Assembly: GCF_000518545.1 (NCBI RefSeq)
Contig: NZ_JADU01000030.1
Span: 1-33,090, forward strand
Source of the DNA: Hallella seregens ATCC 51272
Lineage (GTDB): Bacteria > Bacteroidota > Bacteroidia > Bacteroidales > Bacteroidaceae
Direction: 5' to 3'
DNA: 33,090 bases
Part shown: one piece after another, positions 25,501-32,903 of the stretch
Numbering within the stretch: the first letter of the stretch is position 1
How the letters are laid out: each line of letters begins with the position of its first letter
The notes under the pieces: generated by a model
The model's database searches: none
Told to the model about the DNA's origin: nothing
What the model saw: only the letters and a program-made list of their open reading frames with translations
Translations under genes and position numbers: made by a program

Positions 25501-28500
25501 GGTAGGGCATGTTCAGCGCGGCCACATACTTGAACTCTTTCTTCTTGCCATCCACAACGGTGGAGTCGGTTTTCAGCTGGCGCACGGCCCTTGCGTCAAT
25601 GTTGCCCAGGCCCTCGAATTTGACCTCGTCGGGATTGCTGGGTATCTTGATGCTCTCCACCTTATATAATATAGGAGGCACCAGGGCGGCGAACTCACCC
25701 GTGCTCGCGTCGGTGCGAATCACGATCTTCTTGGCCTTGTCCACGTCGCCCCCCTGGCGATAGGCCGTGCTGTTGACGTCCGTCGTGGGCGATTGGATGG
25801 CCAAGTTATCTGCATTGGGCTCCGTGGTAATCGTGCCTCCTGCACCCTGCTTGCGCACGGCGTTCAGCAGGTAGGTGTCCACGCCGAGCGTGATTTCCGC
25901 CGTGCCGATGTTGTTCTTGCCTAGACCCAGGCCCAAGGGCTTGTCATGCTCTGTCTTGCCACCGGCCACACGTCCTGTGATGGTTACCAAGGTGCTGTCC
26001 TGGAAGGTCAGGTTGGAGACGGGCTCTGTAAAGGTCTTGTAGGTGCCCACCTGGTTGGGGTCCGCGGGATAGCGGCCGTTGTCGCAGAACACGTGGCCGT
26101 CTTTCTTGACCTCAATGTGGTGGTTGCCAATGGGCACGGAGATCTCGTAGCTGCCGTCGGCCTTGCTCATGATGGCCTTGCCGTCCTTGCTGCAGATGGT
26201 GCCATCGACATAGAAATAACAGCTGTCCACAGGATAGGTGGTGTTTTGGTATGTCACCTTACCCGTAACCTTGAACGAAGAAATATCCTTGAAATCAACT
26301 GCACTGTGATTCAGGGCCTCGCTGTTCACAAAGCGTGTCAGGCTCTGGGGGTTGAACTGGTGCCCACCCTTGTCGGGGGTGATGGAATAGCTGGTACCGC
26401 CGCTGATGAAGGGCACGCCGGTGATAAGATAACCACCATTGGCATCCGTGATGCCATAGACGCTCAGCTGGTCCGTCGTGGGCACCACGGTGCTGATCTC
26501 GCGGCTGGTGCCGCTGCTACCCAGAATCTTTCCGTGGTTGCCATTGGGCACATCGCTGGTCTTGCTGTAGTCGTAGGCTGTGGGTTGGTTGGGGATGTTC
26601 TCGTCCAGGGGCCAGTAGAGCATCAGACCCTGCTCCGTGCCGGAGATGATGCGGTTGTAGGTGTTCAGGATTTCCTTGTCGCTGAGTTCCTTGTTCCAAA
26701 CGCGTATCTCGTCGAGGTAGCCGCTGAAAGCCCAGCTGGCTTCGGGACTTCTGGGGCGTCCAAAGCGGATGCCCTCTATTTCAAAGTTCGAGTCAATAGC
26801 GTTGGCCGTAACGGTATAGCTTTGGATAGATTCTCCATTAGGCACACGCACGGTCCATTTCTGGTTACCATCCGTGGAAAGGGAAATGTGCGAGAATTCT
26901 TCGGGCTTGATCTTTATACCCGTATTAATCCAGCGATTATTACCAGAGTTGCCATCAGGAGCGCCTAATATGATTTCATATTTATTTTCATTCGGCTTCA
27001 ACCCGAAATGGAAGATACAATGTGCATGAGCCAACGTGGCATTATGCGTCATTCCCTTGTCAGGATTCACCCACATCTGTATGGTAAAGGGCCGGTCCTT
27101 TCCGTCTTTCTTGAAGAAATCAATCGTCTGCTTGTTGTTCATGTCCCAATGCAGACCGGCTTCCCTGCTCTTTACCCGGAGGGAATAGAACTGGTTCTTG
27201 GCTTCGGAATTGGAGGTGAGGATGACCTTCGCGTCGGGCACGGCCATGCCCGTGCCGTAGGCGATGCGGCCGGAAATGGAGCCCGTGTTCACGCAGAAGC
27301 CCTCCTCGGCGTGCGTGCTCAGGGGCACCAACGTGCTGCTGACGCCCTCCTTGCAACTCTTGTAGGTGGTAAGCCGATACTGGTAGTATTGCCCGGGAGC
27401 GGCGGTGTTGTCGTCAAAGGTGTAAGAGGAGTTGGTGCCCTCCACGGAGTAGACGGACTTGTAGTCCTCTTCCGCCGTGGATCCCAGCAACCTGCGCTCC
27501 ACCACGTACTGCGTGGCCTCCGAGCCCACCTGGTTCACGCGCCATGTCAGCTTCACCGTGTTGGCATATGTGCCCTTCGACACCATGAGGCTTTGCAGGC
27601 TTGTCTCGCCCTCGATATGCCCGGACATGATGTTGCTGGTGAACTTCTTGCCCAGTACCGTGGTCTCCACCTTGTATATATTGATCTGGCATGACGAGGT
27701 AATGTCCACGTCCTCCCAGCTGTCCTCGCCCGAAACGTCCGTCAGCGTCTTTTGCACCGTGTATTTCTTCGTCCAGTGCTGGCCGTTGTCCGTGGAGCGG
27801 TATAGGTCGAAAGCGGCATTACCCGTGCCCGCGGGGTAGGTGAATTTCACGCTAATCTTGTTTTGCTCGCCCTTGACGTTGAGCTGGATGTTGTACGTGC
27901 GCGTCAGGTTCGCGTTTACCTCTTTTGTGCAAATGTCGCCAACGGGACTGGAGGGGTCGCTCCAGTTCTCGTGGATGAAACACACGCAATAGACGTAATC
28001 CGTCTCCGTGCTGATGGTCTCCGTGTAATCATGGGTGTTGATGGGGACTTTCTTCAGCAGCGTCCAGGAACTGCCGCCCTTGAGCTTCCTGTAGACACCC
28101 CACTTTCCATCGGTGTCGCGGTCGTAGGTTACTGCGTTCCAACGCAGCGTGATGTTGCCTGACCCCGCCCATTGGTTGGTGGTGACGCTTAGGTCCGTCG
28201 GGTAGGCACATCCTTGCAGTCCGAACCATCCTTGAGGATCGATGAAGTTGGTCTTGCCGTCGTTATGCCAGTAGTGTGTCGTAAAAGTCACCCAGAAACT
28301 TCTGGCATCCTTGTTGCTCGCGTTGGTGATGATCACTTTGTCGACCGATGTGTCGTTACCAGAACCGGCATAATAATCCTCGTGACTCTCCGGCTTCTCG
28401 CAGTCATTGACGTAATTGCCATGGTCGTTATAGATATTATAGTAGTTATAGCGCGAGGTATAAACCGTCATGCCACTCGCCTTGAAGGCTATCTTGCCGG

Positions 28501-29050
28501 GCGCGGGGCGATAGAAAGAACCCTTCGCCTGGTTGGGAGCCTCGACGCCCAGGGATTGGGTGCTTTCTATATAATCCCAATTGCCTTTAATATGGTTATT
28601 GCCATACGTCCAGCGTCCCGTGATCTTGAGGCCCGTGAGGCCTTTCCAAATCAGCTTGGGAGAGGGGTAGAACCTGTATTCGTTAAAAATTAAGTCGTTC
28701 TCGCCAAGAGATTTTTCTTCTTCTGTTTGATTTACCCAACCATATTCGGATTCTATGGAGAGCTTTCCTTTATACCTGAGGGTGCCTATTTTTTCGGTAC
28801 TGCCATTATCATAGACAGCATAAATCGTTCCGTCATGGAGCCAGTCCCACTGACCGCTTGTTTGGCCGCATACAATCTTCAGGAGAACATTGTCCGCGTC
28901 GGGTTTTATCGGACTCTCCAGAATCTTGAAACCCTCTGAGTTCCAATCCTTCCAGTCGGCAAAAGCCGGTGGGGCAATAAACATGGCCAGCAGCACCGTC
29001 AACGTCAGGTGCCACCTCCATCTTCGTAATTTCATACTCATGGTTGTCAT
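19568..29050 (-). CDS. Giant secreted T9SS protein with FN3, LamG and carboxypeptidase-regulatory-like domains
   Basis: A 3160-residue protein. Residues 1-31 form a signal peptide (cleavage near AFA-D; the Met at position 6 is an alternative start). FN3-like domains lie at about 275-400 and 485-585. A LamG/concanavalin-type domain lies at about 610-830 and a carboxypeptidase-regulatory-like segment at about 880-1010. A Ser/Thr-rich alternating region runs from about 1400-1800. Two further LamG domains lie at about 2105-2490 and a BACON-like Ig segment (SLPSWLKVDAEYGQL) at about 2617-2697. The end is a T9SS sorting tail (IDVYDTTGTLYRHI, GIYIFVINTDKGRQVKKIVK). It is probably an adhesin or carbohydrate-binding surface protein. 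It heads an operon and is divergent from a LuxR-type regulator. The stop codon is TAG. Confidence 0.85.
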   Translation of the reverse strand: MTTMSMKLRRWRWHLTLTVLLAMFIAPPAFADWKDWNSEGFKILESPIKPDADNVLLKIVCGQTSGQWDWLHDGTIYAVYDNGSTEKIGTLRYKGKLSIESEYGWVNQTEEEKSLGENDLIFNEYRFYPSPKLIWKGLTGLKITGRWTYGNNHIKGNWDYIESTQSLGVEAPNQAKGSFYRPAPGKIAFKASGMTVYTSRYNYYNIYNDHGNYVNDCEKPESHEDYYAGSGNDTSVDKVIITNASNKDARSFWVTFTTHYWHNDGKTNFIDPQGWFGLQGCAYPTDLSVTTNQWAGSGNITLRWNAVTYDRDTDGKWGVYRKLKGGSSWTLLKKVPINTHDYTETISTETDYVYCVCFIHENWSDPSSPVGDICTKEVNANLTRTYNIQLNVKGEQNKISVKFTYPAGTGNAAFDLYRSTDNGQHWTKKYTVQKTLTDVSGEDSWEDVDITSSCQINIYKVETTVLGKKFTSNIMSGHIEGETSLQSLMVSKGTYANTVKLTWRVNQVGSEATQYVVERRLLGSTAEEDYKSVYSVEGTNSSYTFDDNTAAPGQYYQYRLTTYKSCKEGVSSTLVPLSTHAEEGFCVNTGSISGRIAYGTGMAVPDAKVILTSNSEAKNQFYSLRVKSREAGLHWDMNNKQTIDFFKKDGKDRPFTIQMWVNPDKGMTHNATLAHAHCIFHFGLKPNENKYEIILGAPDGNSGNNRWINTGIKIKPEEFSHISLSTDGNQKWTVRVPNGESIQSYTVTANAIDSNFEIEGIRFGRPRSPEASWAFSGYLDEIRVWNKELSDKEILNTYNRIISGTEQGLMLYWPLDENIPNQPTAYDYSKTSDVPNGNHGKILGSSGTSREISTVVPTTDQLSVYGITDANGGYLITGVPFISGGTSYSITPDKGGHQFNPQSLTRFVNSEALNHSAVDFKDISSFKVTGKVTYQNTTYPVDSCYFYVDGTICSKDGKAIMSKADGSYEISVPIGNHHIEVKKDGHVFCDNGRYPADPNQVGTYKTFTEPVSNLTFQDSTLVTITGRVAGGKTEHDKPLGLGLGKNNIGTAEITLGVDTYLLNAVRKQGAGGTITTEPNADNLAIQSPTTDVNSTAYRQGGDVDKAKKIVIRTDASTGEFAALVPPILYKVESIKIPSNPDEVKFEGLGNIDARAVRQLKTDSTVVDGKKKEFKYVAALNMPYRIAPTLEVSDKRNTHGAFGESKYKYDDGNGVVEEINLFTADNASVNYLFGKPIFKQLSQYTFKLKGFERYVNKDGGQGHWVYDEVPLKDVSVKFANQMGTGQQVAIEDFTSGGVDYKVGDLGETPQDVVKLDSLGQAEYRWSAGLPNIIAPYTRDITATYDVDGRTYQWAGPDNNKLTGIVLGALPSGNNFVTEGPDKVAMILRDPAGTGSYSYWETGQSTTHTETTEVKGHTGADETITASAGLVLKTVSGIGFAVVSSTENTFSTSFGMNVSYDRTNSNTTEVTTSATKRISTSGAPDFVGAAGDVFIGSSTNILFGNCRKVFVEKKNGQFAINNGDGITTGQQFTTDFAYEQNYIENTLIPNLENVRNALLTTVTESDYPNFANNTKEVKYITLLSREDERFGTGNDDKDVWGAQAVPFNHTEGPSYKVVYPKTASAKPGEYYVDKVHFYNQQIKNWRQILANNEKAKVDAIQNSADYLKLNQSFSAGSGVESSVTNTITKTRSYTNSFTMAATATIHVEAKVCDIGLESETTLETSLESASTTGDTKQNSITMGYVLAESGDDDALSVDIFNAPDGFGPIFRTRGGQTSCPYEGQTVTKYYEPGTEISAATMQIEQPHISCSQPVATDVASGSRATFPLVLSNTSETKENLYFNLIIVDKTNKNSAGFALPTGNIGNGRTILVPAGENVKMNLYLTQTNTDVYDYDSIAVVLASQCQSDPTGVHDVIADTVWISAHFVPSSSAITLKSDMNLMNTSTGTDLALKIRDFDATFKNLKYIELQYKGESDANWRRAKRYVIDAKDKDNDSEVLPEGGVVNVTFSMANAAVYPDQKYFFRAITAASYGSELVTNESETLTVIKDMSRPKPLGTPMPSDGLFNPGSELSLTFNENVLSSELTKEANFDVTAALNGSDIIFDTALKMEGNGKTASTETDINLSGKSFAADMWLKLNKLGGSILQHGNADNKFGVAMDAKGHLVVSIGANKYTSTKVMPLNQWAYLTLSYQAGDNENLLYATVAYDATTANLFTAEKVAAYSGNGRLSVGGGTDGSIKELVLWDGERTINEGLANKFATKKPATTGILGYWKMDEGQGRVASDCARSRNMSLSNEAWYLNNINKSAQMDGNSYLKMNISKCPAMDADDYAVELWFRGEKQSDNATLFSLNENALRVSFTEAGALQLTSKDETTALGKNSYLDNNWHHFALNVQRAGYASVYVDGALLKSMPAKKVAAFAADAAIIAGTRYLDTTGEWAYRDFFKGSIDEVRFWNATLSSNLIKERMRTMVSANAEGLKAYYPFEEVSVNLGNGQKEVKGSLKDMSVMKAQDMTCNSSVKFTDETPALKTVTQEQNLAYSFVASDNKIVISLDEDADKLEGTTVHITVKNVHDINGNLSSPITWSAFIHQNTLVWTEDVVALTQKEGDNTGFTVAFTNSGSNTENWTLVSLPSWLKVDAEYGQLTPQSSKTLKFSTQESIAIGKYEATVYLKGNNDIYTPLTISLNVTGEQPSWAVNPVDYEQSMNLISNLSIQGTPSNDENDIVAAFVNDTICVGVAKPEYLSKYDSYFLLMTIYGDVEAKEVTFKAYDASTGRVYPVISENPAVSYKPNTLAGSFTSPVALNALDYIERTLTLNKGWNWKSVNVKMQSTALADVFHTVGKQIANIKYDNYFAHANENGEFSGNLTNIDYKHTYLISVREACEQNVVGGILDPTAVQIPMNIGWNWISYIPQTTMSVNEALAGIAANDMDIIKSQNKFAVYTGTDWQGSLKYMTPTEGYAYFNAGTQGFSFNYPKTSSAQRAHRAPKKQHEAGVWLNNSYTEYPYNMTMIAKVMNGDMPAADHEIAVFSNEGNCRSDEFTDTDGMAYLTVSGGDEAEVMTVKIRETATDRVYTLPHVFTYNRDRMMGTYAQPFTIDLMTTSIENVITAGFRSIDVYDTTGTLYRHIEQSDGTSVLNAMKHGIYIFVINTDKGRQVKKIVK

Positions 29051-29236
29051 TTTAAAATTTAAATTATTAGTTATTTGTTACTTGTCGTATGGGTTTGCCC
29101 ACATGAATCGCTCTTCTCTGTGGGCGTGGTTGTCGTCTTTTCACATTGGTCGGTTCCCGTCCGTCAGTGGTTCACGGTTTCACCGAACCGACATGAAGAT
29201 TCTGGGCTTTCGACGTTGAAAGGCGAAGCAAATTTA
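29051..29236 (-). promoter_or_regulatory. Long GC-rich structured leader and -7 box of the giant gene
   Basis: A TAAATTTG box lies at 29229-29236 on the minus strand (weak -33). Downstream of it, about 170 nt of noticeably GC-richer sequence precede the ATG. An 8-bp inverted repeat GTCGGTTC / GAACCGAC (29149-29156 and 29185-29192) would form a hairpin in the RNA. The sharp change from GC-rich leader to AT-rich sequence at 29,230 fits a transcription start. Confidence 0.5.
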
Positions 29237-29345
29237 TATAAAACAAAGAAACGTTGTTTAAATTTTGGTTATAAAAAACGCATTTTTCTGAATTTTTCTC
29301 CCCCTAAAAACCATAAAACACCCTTAAAATCCCATAAAAAACAAC

Positions 29346-29375
29346 TTGTCTTTTGAAAATTAAGCCGTAACTTTG
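29346..29375 (+). promoter_or_regulatory. Bacteroidales promoter of the LuxR-type regulator gene
   Basis: TTG (29346-29348) and TAACTTTG (29368-29375) are separated by 19 nt. The expected start near 29,382 gives a leader of about 26 nt to the ATG at 29408. Confidence 0.65.
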
Positions 29376-29407
29376 CAGCCGTAATACTACAAGCAAAAAC
29401 AAGCATC

Positions 29408-30442
29408 ATGGCCCTACAGAATCTTCAGGAAAAGGCTAAGTCTTTCATGCAGTCGAGAGCAAAAACCGCCATCGACCGCCATCAGATTATCGTATATCTG
29501 TTGCACTCCGCAATCGTCACCATCGTGGTTTCCATGCAGCTCATGGGCCTGGGCGGGTCGCAGGAAGCATTGCCGATGGCGATGAGCACCATCCATCTGG
29601 CAATCTGCCTCACGGCACTCTCGCTTTGGTTCTCCCATCGTCTGTCCATTCCTGTCGCATTCTCACTCGTCGCCCTCGTGGCCCAGGCTACCATCGTATG
29701 CCGTCTTATATATTTTGCGCATATACGCCCCGACCAGTACATCCAACTCATTCTTCTCAACCAGATCACATCGCTGCTGGCGGTGGTGTTCCTCGTGATG
29801 TGTTTCGTGAAATACACGCCGTTCATCGTCGCCACCATCAGTCTGATTGCGTTCGGAAGTGTCGCCGGCTATCTGGAAGAACCGGCCCTACGGAAACTCT
29901 TTGGATTTTTTCTTGGCGTGGAGTTCTTTCTCTGTGTGCTGGGTGAACTGCTGCGCCGCAACGTGCGCCACGTGCAGACGGAGAATACCGACCTGCACCA
30001 TCGCGAATCGGTGCTGATGCACGCCGTCAGGCTCAACGAGCGGGAGATAGAGGCCTATCTGCGGATGAGCAGCAACGACCACCCTACCCAGGAGGACGCC
30101 GACCGCCTGTTTGCCATGCTCAAGCCGAAGTCGCAACGCAATATCATCCATGCCGTGCGCCTCTACCTGCAAAGCCACCTCATGGACGACTGTGACCTCG
30201 CACGGCTCTTGCCCATGCTTACAAAATCGGAGGCGGACGTATGCAACCTCGTCCTGCAAGGCAAGAAGCGGGGCGAGATCTGCCAGTTGCTCGACAAGAC
30301 TGAGAAAAACATTGATGTGGTGCGCACCCATGTACGCAGGAAACTGAATGTGCCCGCCGACCAGGACCTTCGGAAACACCTCATGGAGCTGTTGGTGGAC
30401 AAGATGCAGATGGGATTGGAAAGTCGGAAAATCGGGGATTGA
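29408..30442 (+). CDS. Membrane-anchored LuxR-type transcriptional regulator
   Basis: A 344-residue protein. The first 190 residues contain about six hydrophobic segments (for example LLHSAIVTIVVSMQLMGL and SLLAVVFLVMCFV) with few charges. A coiled stretch follows. The C-terminal part (about 270-325) is a LuxR/GerE helix-turn-helix: MLTKSEADVCNLVLQGKK, then EICQLLDKTEKNIDVVRTHV. The DNA-binding domain would face the cytoplasm. There is no receiver domain, so the membrane part may itself sense a signal. It is divergent from the giant surface-protein operon and is the obvious candidate to regulate it. Confidence 0.8.
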   Translation: MALQNLQEKAKSFMQSRAKTAIDRHQIIVYLLHSAIVTIVVSMQLMGLGGSQEALPMAMSTIHLAICLTALSLWFSHRLSIPVAFSLVALVAQATIVCRLIYFAHIRPDQYIQLILLNQITSLLAVVFLVMCFVKYTPFIVATISLIAFGSVAGYLEEPALRKLFGFFLGVEFFLCVLGELLRRNVRHVQTENTDLHHRESVLMHAVRLNEREIEAYLRMSSNDHPTQEDADRLFAMLKPKSQRNIIHAVRLYLQSHLMDDCDLARLLPMLTKSEADVCNLVLQGKKRGEICQLLDKTEKNIDVVRTHVRRKLNVPADQDLRKHLMELLVDKMQMGLESRKIGD

Positions 30443-30500
30443 AAGGCTGGCAACGATAGAATTGCGCAGCGCATTTGGCAAGTGCCTGTGTATGAACATC

Positions 30501-30533
30501 AAAAAGGGGATTCTCGAAAGAATCCCCCTTTTT
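30501..30533 (+). terminator. Terminator of the LuxR-type gene
   Basis: The stem AAAAAGGGGATTCT pairs with AGAATCCCC(C)CTTTTT around a CGAA tetraloop, with one bulged C, and ends in a run of T. It lies about 60 nt after the stop at 30442. Confidence 0.8.
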
Positions 30534-30541
30534 GCCGTTTT

Positions 30542-30569
30542 GTGATCCGCATGGGCCTAAAGTGATCCG
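30542..30569 (+). repeat. Direct repeat GTGATCCG x2
   Basis: Two copies start 20 nt apart (30542-30549 and 30562-30569) and are followed by TTTGGGGGTCGG. Spaced short repeats of this kind recall the transposase-binding ends of IS21-family elements. No transposase gene is next to them, so at most this is a solo end. Confidence 0.35.
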
Positions 30570-30918
30570 TTTGGGGGTCGGCCTTCTGCGTTTTTCAAAA
30601 TCCCTATAAACCAATGATTTACATCATATAGAGAGTATTTGGTGTAAAATGCGTGTAGCGCACTTGTAGCGCAAAAAGACGGGGTCACAAAAGGGGTCAG
30701 AACCCATGACACTAATGTGGGGAAAATTGCATCCTTAACTGCTTTCAAAGAGCTCATGCCGTTCTACATTTTTTAAGAGACAAGGCAGAATGAAAAGAAG
30801 AGGATTTTGTGTGTTTCAAGAACATCTTGCCTCCTCTAAATAACATTGCAAAGATAATGGTTTTCTTTCAGATGAAGTTAAGTAATGCCGAAAGGTAAAC
30901 ACATAATAAACAATAAGC

Positions 30919-30951
30919 AAAAGCGTGCAGCTCAATGAGTTGCACGCTTTT
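30919..30951. terminator. Strong hairpin, probable bidirectional terminator
   Basis: An 11-bp perfect stem (AAAAGCGTGCA with TGCACGCTTTT) closes an 11-nt loop with an A tract before it and a T run after it. Confidence 0.6.
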
Positions 30952-31098
30952 TGCGTTTATGGGGTTCTTGTTTCTTATGCCTTTGTTATGCGCTTGTTTA
31001 TCGCTTATTTGCAGCACATTTGCAACACAACAAAAAAGTAGATAATGTGGAACTTGTTCCTACCAAAACATACTAATGCATACTTAAAAGTAGAAAAC

Positions 31099-31662
31099 AT
31101 GCCAGCAATAGGATTTGAAATCAAACGCAAGTGTAAGGTCTGTGGTGAAGTGTTCCTTGCCAAGACTCTTGACAGCCAGTATTGTTCGCCTAAGTGCAGC
31201 AAGGTGGCTTGGAAACGAAAGAAGGACGCAAAGGAGAAGAACGAGAAACTGGATCGTTTGGAGCAACGCATTCCTGACATTAGGGAATATGTGTCGGTGA
31301 AGGAAGCGGTTGCTATGTTCGGAGTGGAACGTACTACACTCTATCGGCTGATAAAGAACGGTACAGTTCCTGCCATCAACGTCGGTAAGCGACTCACCCG
31401 AATCAAACGCTCAGCCTTGGAAACCATGTTCCTCACCAGAAAAGAAAGTCTTGCAGAAAGAGAGAAACCTGTGCCCAGAAGATACAGTATGGAACCTGAG
31501 GACTGTTATACCATTGGTGAGATATGCAACCTCTACCACATCAACGATAGCTCAGTATGGGCGCATATCCGCAAATATTCCATTCCGTCACGGCAGATAG
31601 GCAATTATGTGTATGTACCGAAAGAAGAAATAGACAATTTGTATAAATCAGAAGTAGAATAA
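31099..31662 (+). CDS. Excisionase-like protein with Zn finger and two helix-turn-helix domains
   Basis: A 187-residue protein from the Met at 31099 (a longer frame begins at 31045). A zinc finger CKVCGEVF then YCSPKCS lies at about residues 12-34. Two MerR/Xis-type HTH_17 domains follow: YVSVKEAVAMFGVERTTLYRLIKNG (about 65-105) and YTIGEICNLYHINDSSVWAHI (about 135-180). Such proteins sit directly before integrases of Bacteroidales elements and may act as directionality factor or regulator. The integrase starts 7 nt after its stop. Confidence 0.75.
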   Translation: MPAIGFEIKRKCKVCGEVFLAKTLDSQYCSPKCSKVAWKRKKDAKEKNEKLDRLEQRIPDIREYVSVKEAVAMFGVERTTLYRLIKNGTVPAINVGKRLTRIKRSALETMFLTRKESLAEREKPVPRRYSMEPEDCYTIGEICNLYHINDSSVWAHIRKYSIPSRQIGNYVYVPKEEIDNLYKSEVE

Positions 31663-31669
31663 ACCGAAT

Positions 31670-32789
31670 ATGAAGAAAGCATTATCGAACACCAAGGTGA
31701 CCGTGAAGTTGCGCAAGTCCGTTCACCATGACAACGAGTGGTATCTTTTCATCGAGTCGTATCCTGTGTATAAGAAAGGAGACAACAAGCCAAGCCGTTT
31801 GGTTGAGTCTGTAAACCGAACCATCTCCACACCACAATGGGATATGTCGTCCATTGCCCGTGTGCTGCCTGACGGCTCGTTCAACTACAAGCCGAAGCGT
31901 GACGTAAATGGCATTATCCAATGCAAGTCGCGCATAGACCAAGAGGCTTGCATATATGCGGACAACGTGCGCAAACTCCGGCAGCATGAATATGACAATG
32001 CCGCCCTGTATTCCGACCGTGAGGAAGAAATCATAGAACAGAATGAACGTAGTGCGCAAGACTTCATCAAATATTTCATTGACATCATAGACAAACGCCA
32101 TCCCAATAGTTCCAATACCATCATCGTGAATTGGAATCGGGTGGGTGAATTGTTGAAGATATATTCAGAAGGTAAACCAATACCCTTCAAGAGCGTAACG
32201 GTGAAACTGTTGGAAGACATCAAGATGTTTCTGCTTCGCGCTCCTTTGGGAGGAAACAAGAAAGGGACGGTGTCACGCAATACTGCCTCTACCTATTTCG
32301 CTATCGTCAAGGCAGGAGTGAAGCAAGCTTTCATTGACGAATATCTTACGGTGGATGTGAGTGCCAAGGTGAAAGGCATTCCATCGGAAGACAAGTTGCG
32401 AGCATCGCTCACTCTTGACGAAGTGAAGCGATTGGCTGATACCCCTTGCGAGAGTGATGTACTTAGACGTGCATCATTCTTCTCTATTCTGACAGGCTTG
32501 CGCCATATAGACATCAAGAACTTGAAATGGAAGCAAATATCACAGACAAGCAACGGCAGTTGGCGCATCGATATTTCACAGATAAAGACAAAGGTGGGTG
32601 CATATCTTCCCATTTCCGAGCAGGCGTATGCCATGTGTGGTACTCGTCCCGAAGACGAAGAGCTTCTTGTATTTGCAGGGTTGCAGAACGCTGCTTGGAT
32701 TTCGAAGCCATTGAAGAAATGGATAGAGGCTGCTGGCATCAAGAAGCATATAACCTTCCATTGCTTCCGACATTCATATGCAACGCTCC
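31670..32789 (+). pseudogene. Tyrosine recombinase interrupted by an IS21-family element
   Basis: About 373 residues of an integrase: N-terminal arm domain, core-binding domain (about 120-230) and catalytic domain from about 245. Box I Arg is present (TGLRHID), unlike the integrases at 8106 and 9334, and box II is HCFRHSYATL. Then the family sequence breaks. The expected LGH and nucleophilic Tyr are replaced by residues that translate the end of an insertion sequence, and the frame runs on to a TAG at 32924-32926. The protein would be inactive. The missing C-terminus may lie beyond the other end of the insertion, outside the window. Confidence 0.8.
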
Positions 32790-32807
32790 TGAAAAAGCCA
32801 CTCTACT

Positions 32808-32888
32808 TTGACCCTTTTGGCCAAGTAGAATTTGCTCCTGTTGGCCACAACATGATTGACCCTTGTAAAGTTCTGGTGCAGGGGTCAA
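32808..32888 (-). repeat. IS21-type end repeats (TTGACCCTT)
   Basis: TTGACCCTT occurs at 32808-32816 and 32856-32864 (48 nt apart), and AGGGGTCAA, nearly its complement, at 32880-32888. Multiple spaced repeats in the terminal 100 nt are a hallmark of IS21-family ends, where IstA binds. Confidence 0.6.
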
Positions 32889-32903
32889 TTTTATTTTACC
32901 CTT

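Larger units (their letters stand above)
30534..31098. other. Intergenic region with IS-like repeats, no gene
   Basis: Roughly 560 nt hold no gene I can support. Features are two GTGATCCG repeats near 30,542, a TATCTTTG box on the minus strand (30849-30856) with no gene behind it, and a strong hairpin at 30919-30951. It probably contains the end of the next mobile element. Confidence 0.45.

Noticed and set aside
25946..26968. 340-residue plus-strand open frame
   Set aside because: This is another antisense shadow of the giant gene with similar biased composition and no motif.
30557..30757. 66-residue minus-strand frame with a TATCTTTG box upstream
   Set aside because: The translation is not recognisable, the box is about 90 nt away from its start and the frame overlaps IS-like repeats.
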